Part shown: one piece after another, positions 10,460 through 20,935 of the stretch | How the letters are laid out: every line of letters begins with the position of its first letter | Position numbering within the stretch: the stretch's first letter is position 1 | Assembly: GCA_903842595.1 (NCBI GenBank) | Contig: CAIMMO010000254.1 | Location: forward strand, 24,040 to 88,039 | Direction: 5' to 3' | Length of the DNA stretch: 64,000 nt | DNA from: an uncultured Alphaproteobacteria bacterium | Lineage (GTDB): Bacteria > Pseudomonadota > Alphaproteobacteria > Caulobacterales > Hyphomonadaceae | The notes under the pieces: model-generated | The model's input: only the letters and a program-made list of their open reading frames with translations | What the model was told of the DNA's origin: nothing | The model's database searches: none | Translations under genes and position numbers: made by a program

Positions 10460-11302
10460 GTGAAGGACATACTCTTCCACTTCGACAGCTATCCGGACCC
10501 GACGCCAGCCGCCGCGATCGATCAGGCTGTCAGGTTTGCTGCAACACTTGGGTCGGGGATCACCGCGCTTGCGGTGCAGGTCGACTTCAAGCCCCCTGGC
10601 AACTGGCTTGCAGAGCGTCTTGTCAATCTGAGCGGCATGTGCGCGCAGGAAGAACAGAAGAGCCTTGCGAACTGCAAGGCAGCATTGGCGGCCTTTTCGG
10701 AGAAAGCCGCGACAGAGCATGTGACAGGAAGCACGCTGCTCGCCAAATCAGAGCCGGCCCTGCTTGGCGACGTAGTGAGTTTCCATGCTCGCACGCGTGA
10801 CGTATGTCTCATCCCCATGGTCGACAACCTCGACGGACAGCGTTCGGTCGCCGAGGCGGTGTTGTTCCAGTCAGGACGACCGGTCGTGATCTTCCGCCCA
10901 GGCGCCGCTGACCTCCCTGCAAAGACGGTCGGAAAAATCGTGCTCGCCTGGGACGGCAGCCGCCAGGCTGCGCGTGCGATGGCCGATGCGCTCCCCATCA
11001 TGAAACTTGCGCGCGAAGTGCGGGTGCTGACTGTCGTCAAGGAAAAGCCTGAAGCCACGGCGGGACTCGGCAATGACGTGGTCAGGCACCTTGGCTTGCA
11101 CGGCATCAGGGCGGCCGCTGACGAAGTTGATATTGGAACTCGCAAGATCGGACCGGCGATATCCGATTTCGTGAAGGCGCACGGAGCAGACCTTCTGGTT
11201 ATGGGCGGATATGGCCGTTCGAAGTTGCGCGAATTCATCCTGGGAGGCGCGACACAGCACCTTCTACAGGAGCCAAGCGTCGCAATCATGCTTTCGCATT
11301 AG
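10460..11302 (+). CDS. Universal stress protein (tandem Usp)
   Basis: C-terminal GADLLVMGGYGRSKLREFILGGATQHLL. GTG 10460 is a likely start; the track ORF begins at 10382. Confidence 0.88.
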   Translation: MKDILFHFDSYPDPTPAAAIDQAVRFAATLGSGITALAVQVDFKPPGNWLAERLVNLSGMCAQEEQKSLANCKAALAAFSEKAATEHVTGSTLLAKSEPALLGDVVSFHARTRDVCLIPMVDNLDGQRSVAEAVLFQSGRPVVIFRPGAADLPAKTVGKIVLAWDGSRQAARAMADALPIMKLAREVRVLTVVKEKPEATAGLGNDVVRHLGLHGIRAAADEVDIGTRKIGPAISDFVKAHGADLLVMGGYGRSKLREFILGGATQHLLQEPSVAIMLSH

Positions 11303-11352
11303 AGCAAGAGCGCCAATGGCTGAATCGTCGGGATGGTCGGCCTCGAGGCGCT

Positions 11353-12645
<1,293 letters not shown>

Positions 12646-12756
12646 CAACGTGGCTCCTGAATGCGCGGGCAAATGACACCCCACAGACGCCCGGCGCAAG
12701 GCATAAAGCCCGCCGAATCAACCTTTCGGTAACCAGCGGGCCGCACCGTTAACGGC

Positions 12757-13443
12757 ATGGCAAAGCGCACCCGTACGATATCACATCCACGCCGTTCCCG
12801 CGGCCGTTCCGGCTCCACCTCCCTCGTCGTCAGCGCCATTCTCGGCGTACTGGCGGCGGTCTGGTATGTCTGGGGCGAAGATGTCGGCGTGCCCTTCCCG
12901 GCGCCCACCGGCGGCGGCGCTGATGCCTCTGCACCCGAGACGCCTGACACGACCGTGACAGAAGCGAACCCGCCGCCTGCGCCTGAGGGCGCCATCGTCG
13001 GCACAGCCTCCGTCATAGATGCGGACACGCTCGACATCCGCTCCGAGCGCATCCGCCTCGTCGGCGTCGATGCGCCGGAGTCTGGCCAGAAGTGCAAGGA
13101 TGCCAGTGGCGCGCTCGTGCGTTGCGGATCGACCGCCGCCAACGCGCTCGATGCGTGGATCAACCGAAACCCAGTGACATGCGCCTCCGAAGGCACGGAC
13201 CGTTACCAGCGCGTGCTCGGCAAATGCTCCGTCCGTGGCCAGAGCGTTCAGGACTGGCTCGTCCGCAACGGCCACGCCGTCGCCTATCGCGAGTACTCAA
13301 CGGAGTTTGTCCCCGCCGAGATTGCCGCGCGCGAAGCGAAGGCTGGAATCTGGGCCGGCGAATTCGTCATGCCGTCCGACTGGCGCAAGGGGCAACGGCT
13401 TGAGGGCGAGCCGGCGACGAAAGCGGCAGCCGGGGCGCACTGA
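12757..13443 (+). CDS. Membrane-anchored thermonuclease (SNase-like) family protein
   Basis: N-terminal TM; VIDADTLDIRSERIRLVGVDAPESGQ; EGTDRYQRVLGKC; GHAVAYREYS. Confidence 0.9.
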   Translation: MAKRTRTISHPRRSRGRSGSTSLVVSAILGVLAAVWYVWGEDVGVPFPAPTGGGADASAPETPDTTVTEANPPPAPEGAIVGTASVIDADTLDIRSERIRLVGVDAPESGQKCKDASGALVRCGSTAANALDAWINRNPVTCASEGTDRYQRVLGKCSVRGQSVQDWLVRNGHAVAYREYSTEFVPAEIAAREAKAGIWAGEFVMPSDWRKGQRLEGEPATKAAAGAH

Positions 13444-13554
13444 GAAGGCGCGCACCCCTTCCCGAACCTCGGCATTCGTCGGGATGAGTGGGACAAGGTT
13501 GATCAGTAGGAGCAAACCCTTGCCATCCCCGCCCGTACGTCCGAAGACAGCGCC

Positions 13555-14337
13555 ATGATCACCACCAGACGGATCCTTGTCACCGGCGGCGCGCGACGCG
13601 TCGGGCGGCGCGTGTGCGAGAGGCTCTCCGCGGCTGGCCACGCCGTCATCATCCACGCCAATCGCAACGCAGCTGAAGCAGACAAACTCTGCGAACAACT
13701 GCGCGTCAGTAACCCGAACACATGGGCGATAAGCGCCGACCTTGCAGATGCAGCCGCCGCCAGCGCACTCGTTGGGCATGCGGCGCAGTTAGCCGGCGGC
13801 CCGCTCGGTGCGCTGGTGAACTCGGCCTCTATCTTCGACTACGATGAGCCCGGCGCAATGAAGCCCAGCGTTTTCGATCAGGCGATGGCGGTGAATCTTC
13901 GCGCGCCCGCCCTGCTCTCCGACAGTCTCTTCGCGCAGGCCGATCCAACGCGCGACAATGTCATCGTCAACATTCTCGACCAGAAGCTCTGGAACATGAA
14001 TCCTGACTTCTATTCCTATACGATGAGCAAGGCTGGGCTCCTCGCGGCCACCGACATGATGGCGCGCGCCTTTGCACCGAAGGTACGCGTCAACGCCATC
14101 GCGCCGGGCCTGCTGCTGCCGAGCTTCGACCAGACACAGGCCGAGTTCGAGACCGCAGCCAGTCGCAACCCTATGGGCCGTCCGATCAATGTCGATGATG
14201 TAGGCGCCGCACTCGACTTCCTGCTGGCCACGCACTCGCTCACCGGGCAGGTCATCCATGTCGACAACGGCCAGCGCCTGCAGTCGAGCGCGCGCGACGT
14301 GATGTTCGACACAAGACCCGAGGGCGGCGCGACATGA
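13555..14337 (+). CDS. SDR family oxidoreductase, pteridine-reductase/FolM-like
   Basis: TGGARRVGRRV (Arg-containing cofactor motif as in pteridine reductases); YSYTMSKAGL; overlaps folB. Confidence 0.88.
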   Translation: MITTRRILVTGGARRVGRRVCERLSAAGHAVIIHANRNAAEADKLCEQLRVSNPNTWAISADLADAAAASALVGHAAQLAGGPLGALVNSASIFDYDEPGAMKPSVFDQAMAVNLRAPALLSDSLFAQADPTRDNVIVNILDQKLWNMNPDFYSYTMSKAGLLAATDMMARAFAPKVRVNAIAPGLLLPSFDQTQAEFETAASRNPMGRPINVDDVGAALDFLLATHSLTGQVIHVDNGQRLQSSARDVMFDTRPEGGAT

Positions 14338-14732
14338 ACTTTCCCAGCTTCTACCTGATCCGCATCGGCGGCATCGAGACCTCGGCCTCGATCGGCATCC
14401 ACGCCTTCGAGCAAGCTGCCCGCCAGCCCCTGCTCGTGTCGGTCACGCTGATGCTGAAGCCGCCGCCGGGGGCGGACGCGATCGAGGGCGTGCAGGACTA
14501 TGATTTCGTGCGGGAGGGCGTGCTCGCGCTGGTAAATGGCCGGCATTTCAACCTGCAGGAGACGCTGTGCGGGGAAATTCTCGATCTCTGCCTGCGTCAG
14601 CCCGGCGTGCTGGGAGCGGTTGTGCAGACCAACAAGCCCGACGTATACCCCGGCGTCGCGATCGTGGCCTGCCGCATGGGGCGGATGGGCCCGTCGCTGC
14701 CCGGCTTCCCCTGGTGGACGCTGGACGTCTGA
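14334..14732 (+). CDS. folB: Dihydroneopterin aldolase-family protein
   Basis: Short FolB-like fold: IRIGGIETSASIGIHAFEQAARQPLLVSVTLML; ATG overlaps the upstream stop. Confidence 0.82.
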   Translation: MNFPSFYLIRIGGIETSASIGIHAFEQAARQPLLVSVTLMLKPPPGADAIEGVQDYDFVREGVLALVNGRHFNLQETLCGEILDLCLRQPGVLGAVVQTNKPDVYPGVAIVACRMGRMGPSLPGFPWWTLDV

Positions 14733-14742
14733 GTTCCGGGTC

Positions 14743-15108
14743 ATGTTCGAAATCAGCGCAACGGCCAGTTTCGAGGCCAGCCATTATATCGAGGCCGAAG
14801 CCGGCAGCGCGCATTACCGTCGCGTGCACGGCCATTCCTTCCTTGTGACCGCCAGCGTCGCCTCGCCCGCGCCTGACAGTGATGGCTGGGTGATGGACCT
14901 GGGCGCGCTGGAGGACCTGCTGGAGCGCGTCCTGTCGGGGCTGGACCACACCGTCCTTAACGACGTGCCGGGCCTTGAGAAGCCGACATTCGAGCATATC
15001 CTCCTCTGGATCGAGTCGCGGATGAAGGCTGAGGGGGTTTCCCCCTCTCGCCTTGAGATCGAGCGGCCTACATTACGTCAGCGGGCGGTTTATACGCCCG
15101 CCAGATAA
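14743..15108 (+). CDS. 6-pyruvoyl-tetrahydropterin synthase / QueD family homologue
   Basis: FEASHYIE...RRVHGHSF, VMDLGALEDLLERVLSGLDHTVLND, PTFEHILLWI; Zn His ligands kept. Confidence 0.88.
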   Translation: MFEISATASFEASHYIEAEAGSAHYRRVHGHSFLVTASVASPAPDSDGWVMDLGALEDLLERVLSGLDHTVLNDVPGLEKPTFEHILLWIESRMKAEGVSPSRLEIERPTLRQRAVYTPAR

Positions 15109-15120
15109 CGGAGCCGGACA

Positions 15121-15405
15121 ATGGCCAAGGCGAGCGACCCCAAGAAACCGGCGAAGGCCAAGGCTGACGACATAGCCAGTAGCCAGAGCGACATCGCGAA
15201 AAAAGCCCTCGAAAAGCTTCAGAACGCCAAGGCCGCAAAGAACGGCCCGCCCGGCGCCCTCAAGAAGCCCGGCTTCGATCCGAACCAGCTGAAGGGCGGC
15301 GGAAAGGCCTTTGGCGGCGCCGGCAACCAGATGATGCGCCGCACGCAAGGCAAGGGCGGCGGTGGCGGCGGCGGGGGCGGCGGCGGTGGGGGCGGCGGAG
15401 CCTGA
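15121..15405 (+). CDS. Small basic protein with C-terminal 15-Gly tract
   Basis: RBS ggagccgg; MAKASDPKKPAKAKADDIASSQSDIAKKALEKLQNAKAAKNG...RRTQGK(G)15A. Confidence 0.75.
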   Translation: MAKASDPKKPAKAKADDIASSQSDIAKKALEKLQNAKAAKNGPPGALKKPGFDPNQLKGGGKAFGGAGNQMMRRTQGKGGGGGGGGGGGGGGGA

Positions 15406-15441
15406 TCGCACACGTCACGGTCCGCACCTCTTCGCGAGGCT

Positions 15442-17346
15442 TTACTGCTCGGCAGCTTCCAGGGCGGCGAGCCATTCAGCCTCCGCGGCGTCGAGCTGCG
15501 CCTGAACCTTCGCGCGTGCCTTCAACTTGGCCTCTGCATCGGCCTTGTGCGTGAACGTGCCGGGGTCGCCGAGGTCGCGGTCGAGCAGCTCCAGCGCGGC
15601 GCGCTGCTTCTCGACCTCCTTCTCGGCGGTCTCGATGCGATGCTTCTGCTTGAACGACAGTCTTGGCGCGGGCTTCGGTTTCTCGTGCGCTCCGACTGAT
15701 GGCGCAGCCTTCTCCGCAGCCGCGGCGATCTCTGCGCGTGCGATGGCGTGCTGCTTGTCGGACTCGGGGCGGTCGGCGGCGAGGACCAGCGCCTTGTAGT
15801 CGGCAAGGTCGCCGTCATACGGGTTGGCCTTGCCGTTGTTGACCAGCCATAGCCGGTCTGCGGTCGCTTCCGCCAGATAGGTATCGTGGGTGATGACCAG
15901 CACGGCGCCGTTGAACTCGTTCAGCGCATAGATCAGCGCCTCGCGGCTATCGATGTCGAGGTGCGAGGTCGGTTCGTCGAGAATCAGAATGTGCGGCTTC
16001 TTGTAGGTGGTAAGCCCCATAAGCAGGCGCACCTTCTCGCCGCCGGAAAGCTTGTCGACCTTTGTCTCGCACTTCTCGTGACCGAAGCCGAACTGCGCCG
16101 CGAGCGCGCGGACCTGCGCCTGACCCGCGTTCGGCAGAAGATCTTTCACGTGCTCGAGCACAGTCTCGCCAGCGCGCAGTTCGTCGAGCTGATCCTGGCT
16201 GAAATAGCCGATGCGGAGATTCTTAGAGGCGCGGCGCATGCCCTGAAGCAGGGGCAGCTTCTGCGCGATCGACTTCACAAGTGTCGTCTTGCCCTGCCCG
16301 TTGGCGCCGACGATGGCGATGCGGTCATCGAAATCGAGACGCAGGGACACCCGCTCAAGAACCGGCTTGCCGGCCGCATAGCCCATGTCGACCTTGTCGA
16401 GCTCGAGAATGGGGGATGCAAGTTCTTCGACCTCGTAGAACTTGAACGGCACGGTGCGCTCGGCCAGCGGCACGGTGATCACCGTCATCTTCTCGAGCAT
16501 CTTCATCCGGCTCTGTGCCTGCGCAGCCTTGGAGGCCTTGGCCTTGAAGCGGTCGATGAAGGACTGCATGTGGGCGCGCTGGACGTCCTGCTTTTCCTTC
16601 TGCGCAGCGAGGTGCTGCGTGCGCTCCGCGCGCCGCTGCAGGTAGGTGTCATACCCGCCCGCCTGCAGCACCAGCTTGGTGTTCTCGACCGCGAGGATGT
16701 GCGTCACGGAACGGTTCAGCAGGTCGCGGTCGTGGCTCACGATGACGACGGTGTGCGGGTATTTGCGCAGATACTGTTCAAGCCAGGCTGCGCCTTCGAG
16801 ATCGAGATAGTTGGTCGGTTCGTCCAGCAGCAGAAGCTCGGGCTGCGCAAAGAGCACGCCGCCCAGCGCAGCGCGCATGCGCCAGCCGCCCGAGAATTCC
16901 CTGCAGGCGCGCGACATGTCGTTCTGCGTGAAGCCGAGGCCGACAAGGATCTCCGCCGCCCGCGCCTCGCCCGACCAGGCGTCGATGTCGGCGAGCCTCT
17001 CGTGGATTTCGCCGATGCGGTCCGGGTCTTCGCAGGTTTCCGCCTCGCGCATCAGGCTGGCCCGTTCGATATCGGCTTCCAGTACGACATCGAGCAGGCT
17101 GGTGTCGTTGGCAGGCACTTCCTGCAGCACATAGCCCATCTTCGCGCCGCGATTGATGCGCACCGAACCATCACCATTGCCCTCGCCCTTGGCGAGCTCC
17201 TCGCGGATGATGCGCAGCAGGGTGGATTTGCCCGTGCCGTTGCGGCCGACGAGGCCGACCTTCCAGCCATCGGCAATCTGCGCCGACGCCCCCTCGAACA
17301 GGGGCCGGCCATCGATCCGGAACGTCAGGTCATTGATCTGGAGCAT
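15442..17346 (-). CDS. ABC-F family ATP-binding protein
   Basis: Two Walker A sites (GRNGTGKST, GANGQGKTT), LSGGEKVRLLMG, LILDEPTSHLD; Uup-like C-terminal coiled coil. Confidence 0.95.
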   Translation of the reverse strand: MLQINDLTFRIDGRPLFEGASAQIADGWKVGLVGRNGTGKSTLLRIIREELAKGEGNGDGSVRINRGAKMGYVLQEVPANDTSLLDVVLEADIERASLMREAETCEDPDRIGEIHERLADIDAWSGEARAAEILVGLGFTQNDMSRACREFSGGWRMRAALGGVLFAQPELLLLDEPTNYLDLEGAAWLEQYLRKYPHTVVIVSHDRDLLNRSVTHILAVENTKLVLQAGGYDTYLQRRAERTQHLAAQKEKQDVQRAHMQSFIDRFKAKASKAAQAQSRMKMLEKMTVITVPLAERTVPFKFYEVEELASPILELDKVDMGYAAGKPVLERVSLRLDFDDRIAIVGANGQGKTTLVKSIAQKLPLLQGMRRASKNLRIGYFSQDQLDELRAGETVLEHVKDLLPNAGQAQVRALAAQFGFGHEKCETKVDKLSGGEKVRLLMGLTTYKKPHILILDEPTSHLDIDSREALIYALNEFNGAVLVITHDTYLAEATADRLWLVNNGKANPYDGDLADYKALVLAADRPESDKQHAIARAEIAAAAEKAAPSVGAHEKPKPAPRLSFKQKHRIETAEKEVEKQRAALELLDRDLGDPGTFTHKADAEAKLKARAKVQAQLDAAEAEWLAALEAAEQ

Positions 17347-17454
17347 GGTGGGAGAGGATTTCTTGGCGTCTTTTGCCGCCCGTATGACGGCTTGGCCGCG
17401 GTGCGTCAAACGCCGATCCTGCGGCCATTCCGTCAGGTTCGAGCCCGGTAAAGC

Positions 17455-17485
17455 AAAAGGCCCGGCTGCTTCCAGCCGGGCCTTC
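17455..17485 (-). terminator. Rho-independent terminator for the TPR gene
   Basis: On the minus strand: aaggcccggctggaagcagccgggccttttgctt. Confidence 0.8.
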
Positions 17486-17506
17486 GCAATTCAACTCATA
17501 ACCAGC

Positions 17507-18742
17507 TTACGACTTGGAGATCGCGATCCAGGTCTTGGCCAGCCAGGCCGCGCCGTTATCGGCCTTGATCGACTGCCAGGTCTTCACAGCATCCGCCTTC
17601 TTGCCAGCTTTCATCTGGGCGACGCCGAGACGCAGCTTCACGAGGTCTGCCGTGCCAGCGGGCATTTCGCCCTTGGCCAGCGCCTTGTTGAACAGCTCGA
17701 CCGCCTTGGCGGTGTTGCCGCTTGCCAGATAGCCTTCGGCAACGATACCGAACTGTTCGCCCGTCGCGCGGGTCGCCGCGACGGCTTCGCTCTTGGCCAG
17801 TTCGGTGGCCTTGTCGGCGGCAGCAGCTTTGGTGACCGAATCCACCAGCGCCTTGTTCTTCGTGGCGTTGGCATCTCCCGCCTTGACGAGGACGGACCAG
17901 GCGTTGGCGGCCTCGATCGCGATGCCGCGGTTACGCGCAGCTTCCGCCATCTCGAAACGTTCCTGCGGCTTCAGGCTCACCTTGGCGGCTTCCATCGCGC
18001 GGAACACATCCAGTCCCACATCGTTGGAGCGATAGGTCGGCTCTTTCTTGGCGCGCTCGATCAGCATACGCCAGTAGGTGTCGTTGCCCATCGATGGCGC
18101 GATGCGCTCGAGCGTCTTGTAGTACTCGTCCATCTTGTTCTGCCCCGCGAGCGCGTTGAGCAGGATGTTGTAGTGGGTGGCCGTCGGCTTGCCGGCCGAG
18201 ATGGCCTTGTTGATCGCGGTCTGTGCGCCGGCGAAGTTCTTGCCTTCGAGTTCCTTCTTGGCGACGAAGGCGTGCTCGGTGGAGGTGCCGCCGTACTTCG
18301 AGATGTTCTCCTTGGTCTGCGCCAGCGCCTTTGCGGCATTGCCAGCGTCGGCATAGCGACCGGCAAGCATCTGGTCGTAGTTCTTGGTCGGCAGACCGCT
18401 ACCGCCCGAGGCTTTGGCCTTCTCGATGGCGGCGATGCAGCCCTGGTGGTTCTTGATCGACGGGTCGCAGCTGGCGGCGACGCGGATCTGCTCGATGGCG
18501 CCGCGTTGCTGTGCGCCCGAGGCGTGCGCAGCGGCCGCATCGGCCTTGGCGAGCGCCTGGCTCCAGTTGCGGGAGCTCAGCGCGGAGTTTGCCGCGTTGA
18601 AGTTCTCGACGAATTCCTTCTTCGCCGTGACCTTCTGGGCGTACGCCGCGGGAGCGGTTACGCTGGCTGCGCCGAGCGCGCCGAGCAGGCCTAGGCCCAG
18701 GGCCGGTAGGCTGTTGCGCAAGGCTTTGCCGAACGTCTGCAT
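17507..18742 (-). CDS. Tetratricopeptide-repeat-like exported protein
   Basis: Signal MQTFGKALRNSLPALGLGLLGALGAASVTAPAAYA; helical repeat composition; distal to tonB/exb genes on the same strand. Confidence 0.8.
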   Translation of the reverse strand: MQTFGKALRNSLPALGLGLLGALGAASVTAPAAYAQKVTAKKEFVENFNAANSALSSRNWSQALAKADAAAAHASGAQQRGAIEQIRVAASCDPSIKNHQGCIAAIEKAKASGGSGLPTKNYDQMLAGRYADAGNAAKALAQTKENISKYGGTSTEHAFVAKKELEGKNFAGAQTAINKAISAGKPTATHYNILLNALAGQNKMDEYYKTLERIAPSMGNDTYWRMLIERAKKEPTYRSNDVGLDVFRAMEAAKVSLKPQERFEMAEAARNRGIAIEAANAWSVLVKAGDANATKNKALVDSVTKAAAADKATELAKSEAVAATRATGEQFGIVAEGYLASGNTAKAVELFNKALAKGEMPAGTADLVKLRLGVAQMKAGKKADAVKTWQSIKADNGAAWLAKTWIAISKS

Positions 18743-18966
18743 CTTGTATCCTCCACCTTGAATCTGACCGGGCGTTTCTACCGGGGGCGTTCCGACTGGA
18801 AACGCGATCACGTCTGAACTCGATATAACCTGCTCAACCCCGTCCTCAACTCGATTCACGCAGCTTGAACTGCGTGAGGCGGCCCCCGGCCATCGGACGG
18901 GCGCCGCCTGCAATGACACCGGGCAGAATGCGGCGTGAACAAGGTCCCCCGATCACGCTGCAGTCA

Positions 18967-19386
18967 TCAGGTCCCCCCGATCACGCCCATCTTCTTGAGG
19001 CCGTTCCGCTGCGCGGCGGCCATCACGTGGGCGACCACGCCGTACTGCGCCTGCCGGTCCGGCTCGATGTGGATTTCGGGCTGGATGTCGCGTTTAGCTT
19101 CGACCTTCATCCGCGAGTCCAGCGAATTGCGGTCGACGATCTCGCCCATCCAGGAAATCTGGTTGTCGAAGCCGATCATGATGCGGACCGGATCCGGCAT
19201 GTCGTCCGGCGGCGGCGGCTGGTTCGGCGGCGGCGGAAGTGGCGTATCCAGCTTCACCGCGTGGCGCTGCGGCGGCAGCGTCACGATCATCATGATCAGA
19301 AGAACGAGCATGACGTCGATCAGCGGCGTCGTGTTGATTTCGGAAAGCGGCTCGCCTTCGTCGCGTTCGCCAACTGCCATTGCCAT
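18967..19386 (-). CDS. exbD: ExbD/TolR family biopolymer transport protein
   Basis: SEINTTPLIDVMLVLLIMMIVTLP. Confidence 0.93.
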   Translation of the reverse strand: MAMAVGERDEGEPLSEINTTPLIDVMLVLLIMMIVTLPPQRHAVKLDTPLPPPPNQPPPPDDMPDPVRIMIGFDNQISWMGEIVDRNSLDSRMKVEAKRDIQPEIHIEPDRQAQYGVVAHVMAAAQRNGLKKMGVIGGT

Positions 19387-19442
19387 GAGGCATTACTCCT
19401 TGAGCCCTCCCCCCGGCGTGCCGGGAGGAGGGAAATTACACG

Positions 19443-19904
19443 TCAACCAGTGCTGCCGGGACGCGGCGCCTTGGTGATGAAGCCGACCTTCAGAATGCCA
19501 GCTTTCTGCGCGATCTCGACCACCCTGCCGACCTGGAAGTACGGGGTCGTAAGGTCGCCACGAATGTGCACTTCAGGCTGGGGATCCTGGCGGGCGAAGG
19601 CAGCCATCCTTTGCGCAAGCTGAGATTCGGTCAGCTCTTTCAGGTCCTCATAGACGGCGCCGTCGGCACGAACGGAAAGGTTGATGTTCTCCTTTTTCGG
19701 GACAACCACCTGGTTCCGTTCGGTCGGCAGCTCAACCTCGATGCTCTTCACCGCCACCGGGATGGTGATCAGGAAGATGATCAGCATCACGAGCATGACG
19801 TCGACGAGCGGGGTCGTGTTGATCGAGGAGTTGACCGGAGATTCATCCGCCTCGACCAGCTGGATACCACCGGCTCCTTCGTTGCCTATCTTTTCGTCAG
19901 ACAT
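19443..19904 (-). CDS. exbD: ExbD/TolR family biopolymer transport protein
   Basis: SSINTTPLVDVMLVMLIIFLITIPVAVKSIEVELP. Confidence 0.95.
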   Translation of the reverse strand: MSDEKIGNEGAGGIQLVEADESPVNSSINTTPLVDVMLVMLIIFLITIPVAVKSIEVELPTERNQVVVPKKENINLSVRADGAVYEDLKELTESQLAQRMAAFARQDPQPEVHIRGDLTTPYFQVGRVVEIAQKAGILKVGFITKAPRPGSTG

Positions 19905-19932
19905 GGTGTGGCCTCCTGGGCAGCCGCGACCT

Positions 19933-20811
19933 TTAGGCCTTGGCCGAAGAAGCCATCAGCTTGTCGACGTCATAGGCGAAGTGGCGCGCGGCGTCCGAGA
20001 TGTTCTTATTCCGACGGCCGAGCAGGTTGTAGAAGATAACCGCCGGGACGGCGACCGCGAGACCGATGGCGGTCATGATCAGCGCTTCACCAACCGGACC
20101 GGCCACGCGCTCGATGGAGGCGTCGCCCGAAGCGGTGATCGTGATCAGCGCCTTAACGATACCCCACACCGTGCCGAACAGGCCGACGAACGGGCAGATC
20201 GCACCGACAGTGGCAAGGAAGGCCATGCCGCCCTGCAGGCGTCCGTTGATGCGCTCAAGCTCGATACCGACCTGGTGAGACATGCGGTCAGAGCGAGAAA
20301 TACGCGCGCCGAGGCCAGCCTGCGCCGAGTTCGCCTGGGCGATCGCGCCTTCAGCCACAGCGCGGAACGCGTTGTTGCGGCCAAGAAGGTCAAGGCCCTC
20401 GTCGAGCGTGTTGGCGTCCCAGAAAGCCGGGATCTGCTTCATCTGATTGCTCAGCATGGTCTGATCCACCGCCTTGGTGACAGCGATGTAGATCGTACCG
20501 GAGAACATGATGATCATGATGATCAGCGTGCCCTTGCCGACTTCGTCGCTCTCGGTCCAGACGGCCGCAAGCGTGAAAGCATCTTCCATCGATTGAGCTT
20601 CACCGTCGGCCTTGCCCTCTTCACCGGCAGGCGCGGCAGCAGCTTCTGCAGCGGGAGCAGCAGGAGCCTCTTCCGTCGGAAGCATCGGCGGCGCATCGGC
20701 CGGCTGAGCAAGCGCCGCCATCGGCATGGCAAGCATCGCAAGCGCGGCAAGCAACAATTTGATCGGATTGGACTGCCGCTTCAGACCATCCCCGAGATAC
20801 GCCATCTTCAT
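19933..20811 (-). CDS. exbB: MotA/TolQ/ExbB proton channel family protein
   Basis: GGMAFLATVGAICPFVGLFGTVWGIVKALITI; GEALIMTAIGLAVAVPAVIFYN. Confidence 0.95.
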   Translation of the reverse strand: MKMAYLGDGLKRQSNPIKLLLAALAMLAMPMAALAQPADAPPMLPTEEAPAAPAAEAAAAPAGEEGKADGEAQSMEDAFTLAAVWTESDEVGKGTLIIMIIMFSGTIYIAVTKAVDQTMLSNQMKQIPAFWDANTLDEGLDLLGRNNAFRAVAEGAIAQANSAQAGLGARISRSDRMSHQVGIELERINGRLQGGMAFLATVGAICPFVGLFGTVWGIVKALITITASGDASIERVAGPVGEALIMTAIGLAVAVPAVIFYNLLGRRNKNISDAARHFAYDVDKLMASSAKA

Positions 20812-20935
20812 TATCGTCTTCTCCTCATTCGGGTCACCCCGAGACTACCTGCGGCGGTGCGAAGCTATCCCTTCGTCCGCCTCACCATTAACCCGTTTGA
20901 GCGCCAATACCCCGCCGCGCCTGCCCTGCCGGCTC

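Noticed and set aside
15886-17451. 521-aa plus-strand ORF
   Set aside because: Antisense shadow of the clear ABC-F gene; composition typical of GC-rich antisense frames.
17153-18694. 513-aa plus-strand ORF
   Set aside because: Antisense to the TPR gene and the 5' end of ABC-F; no recognisable domain.
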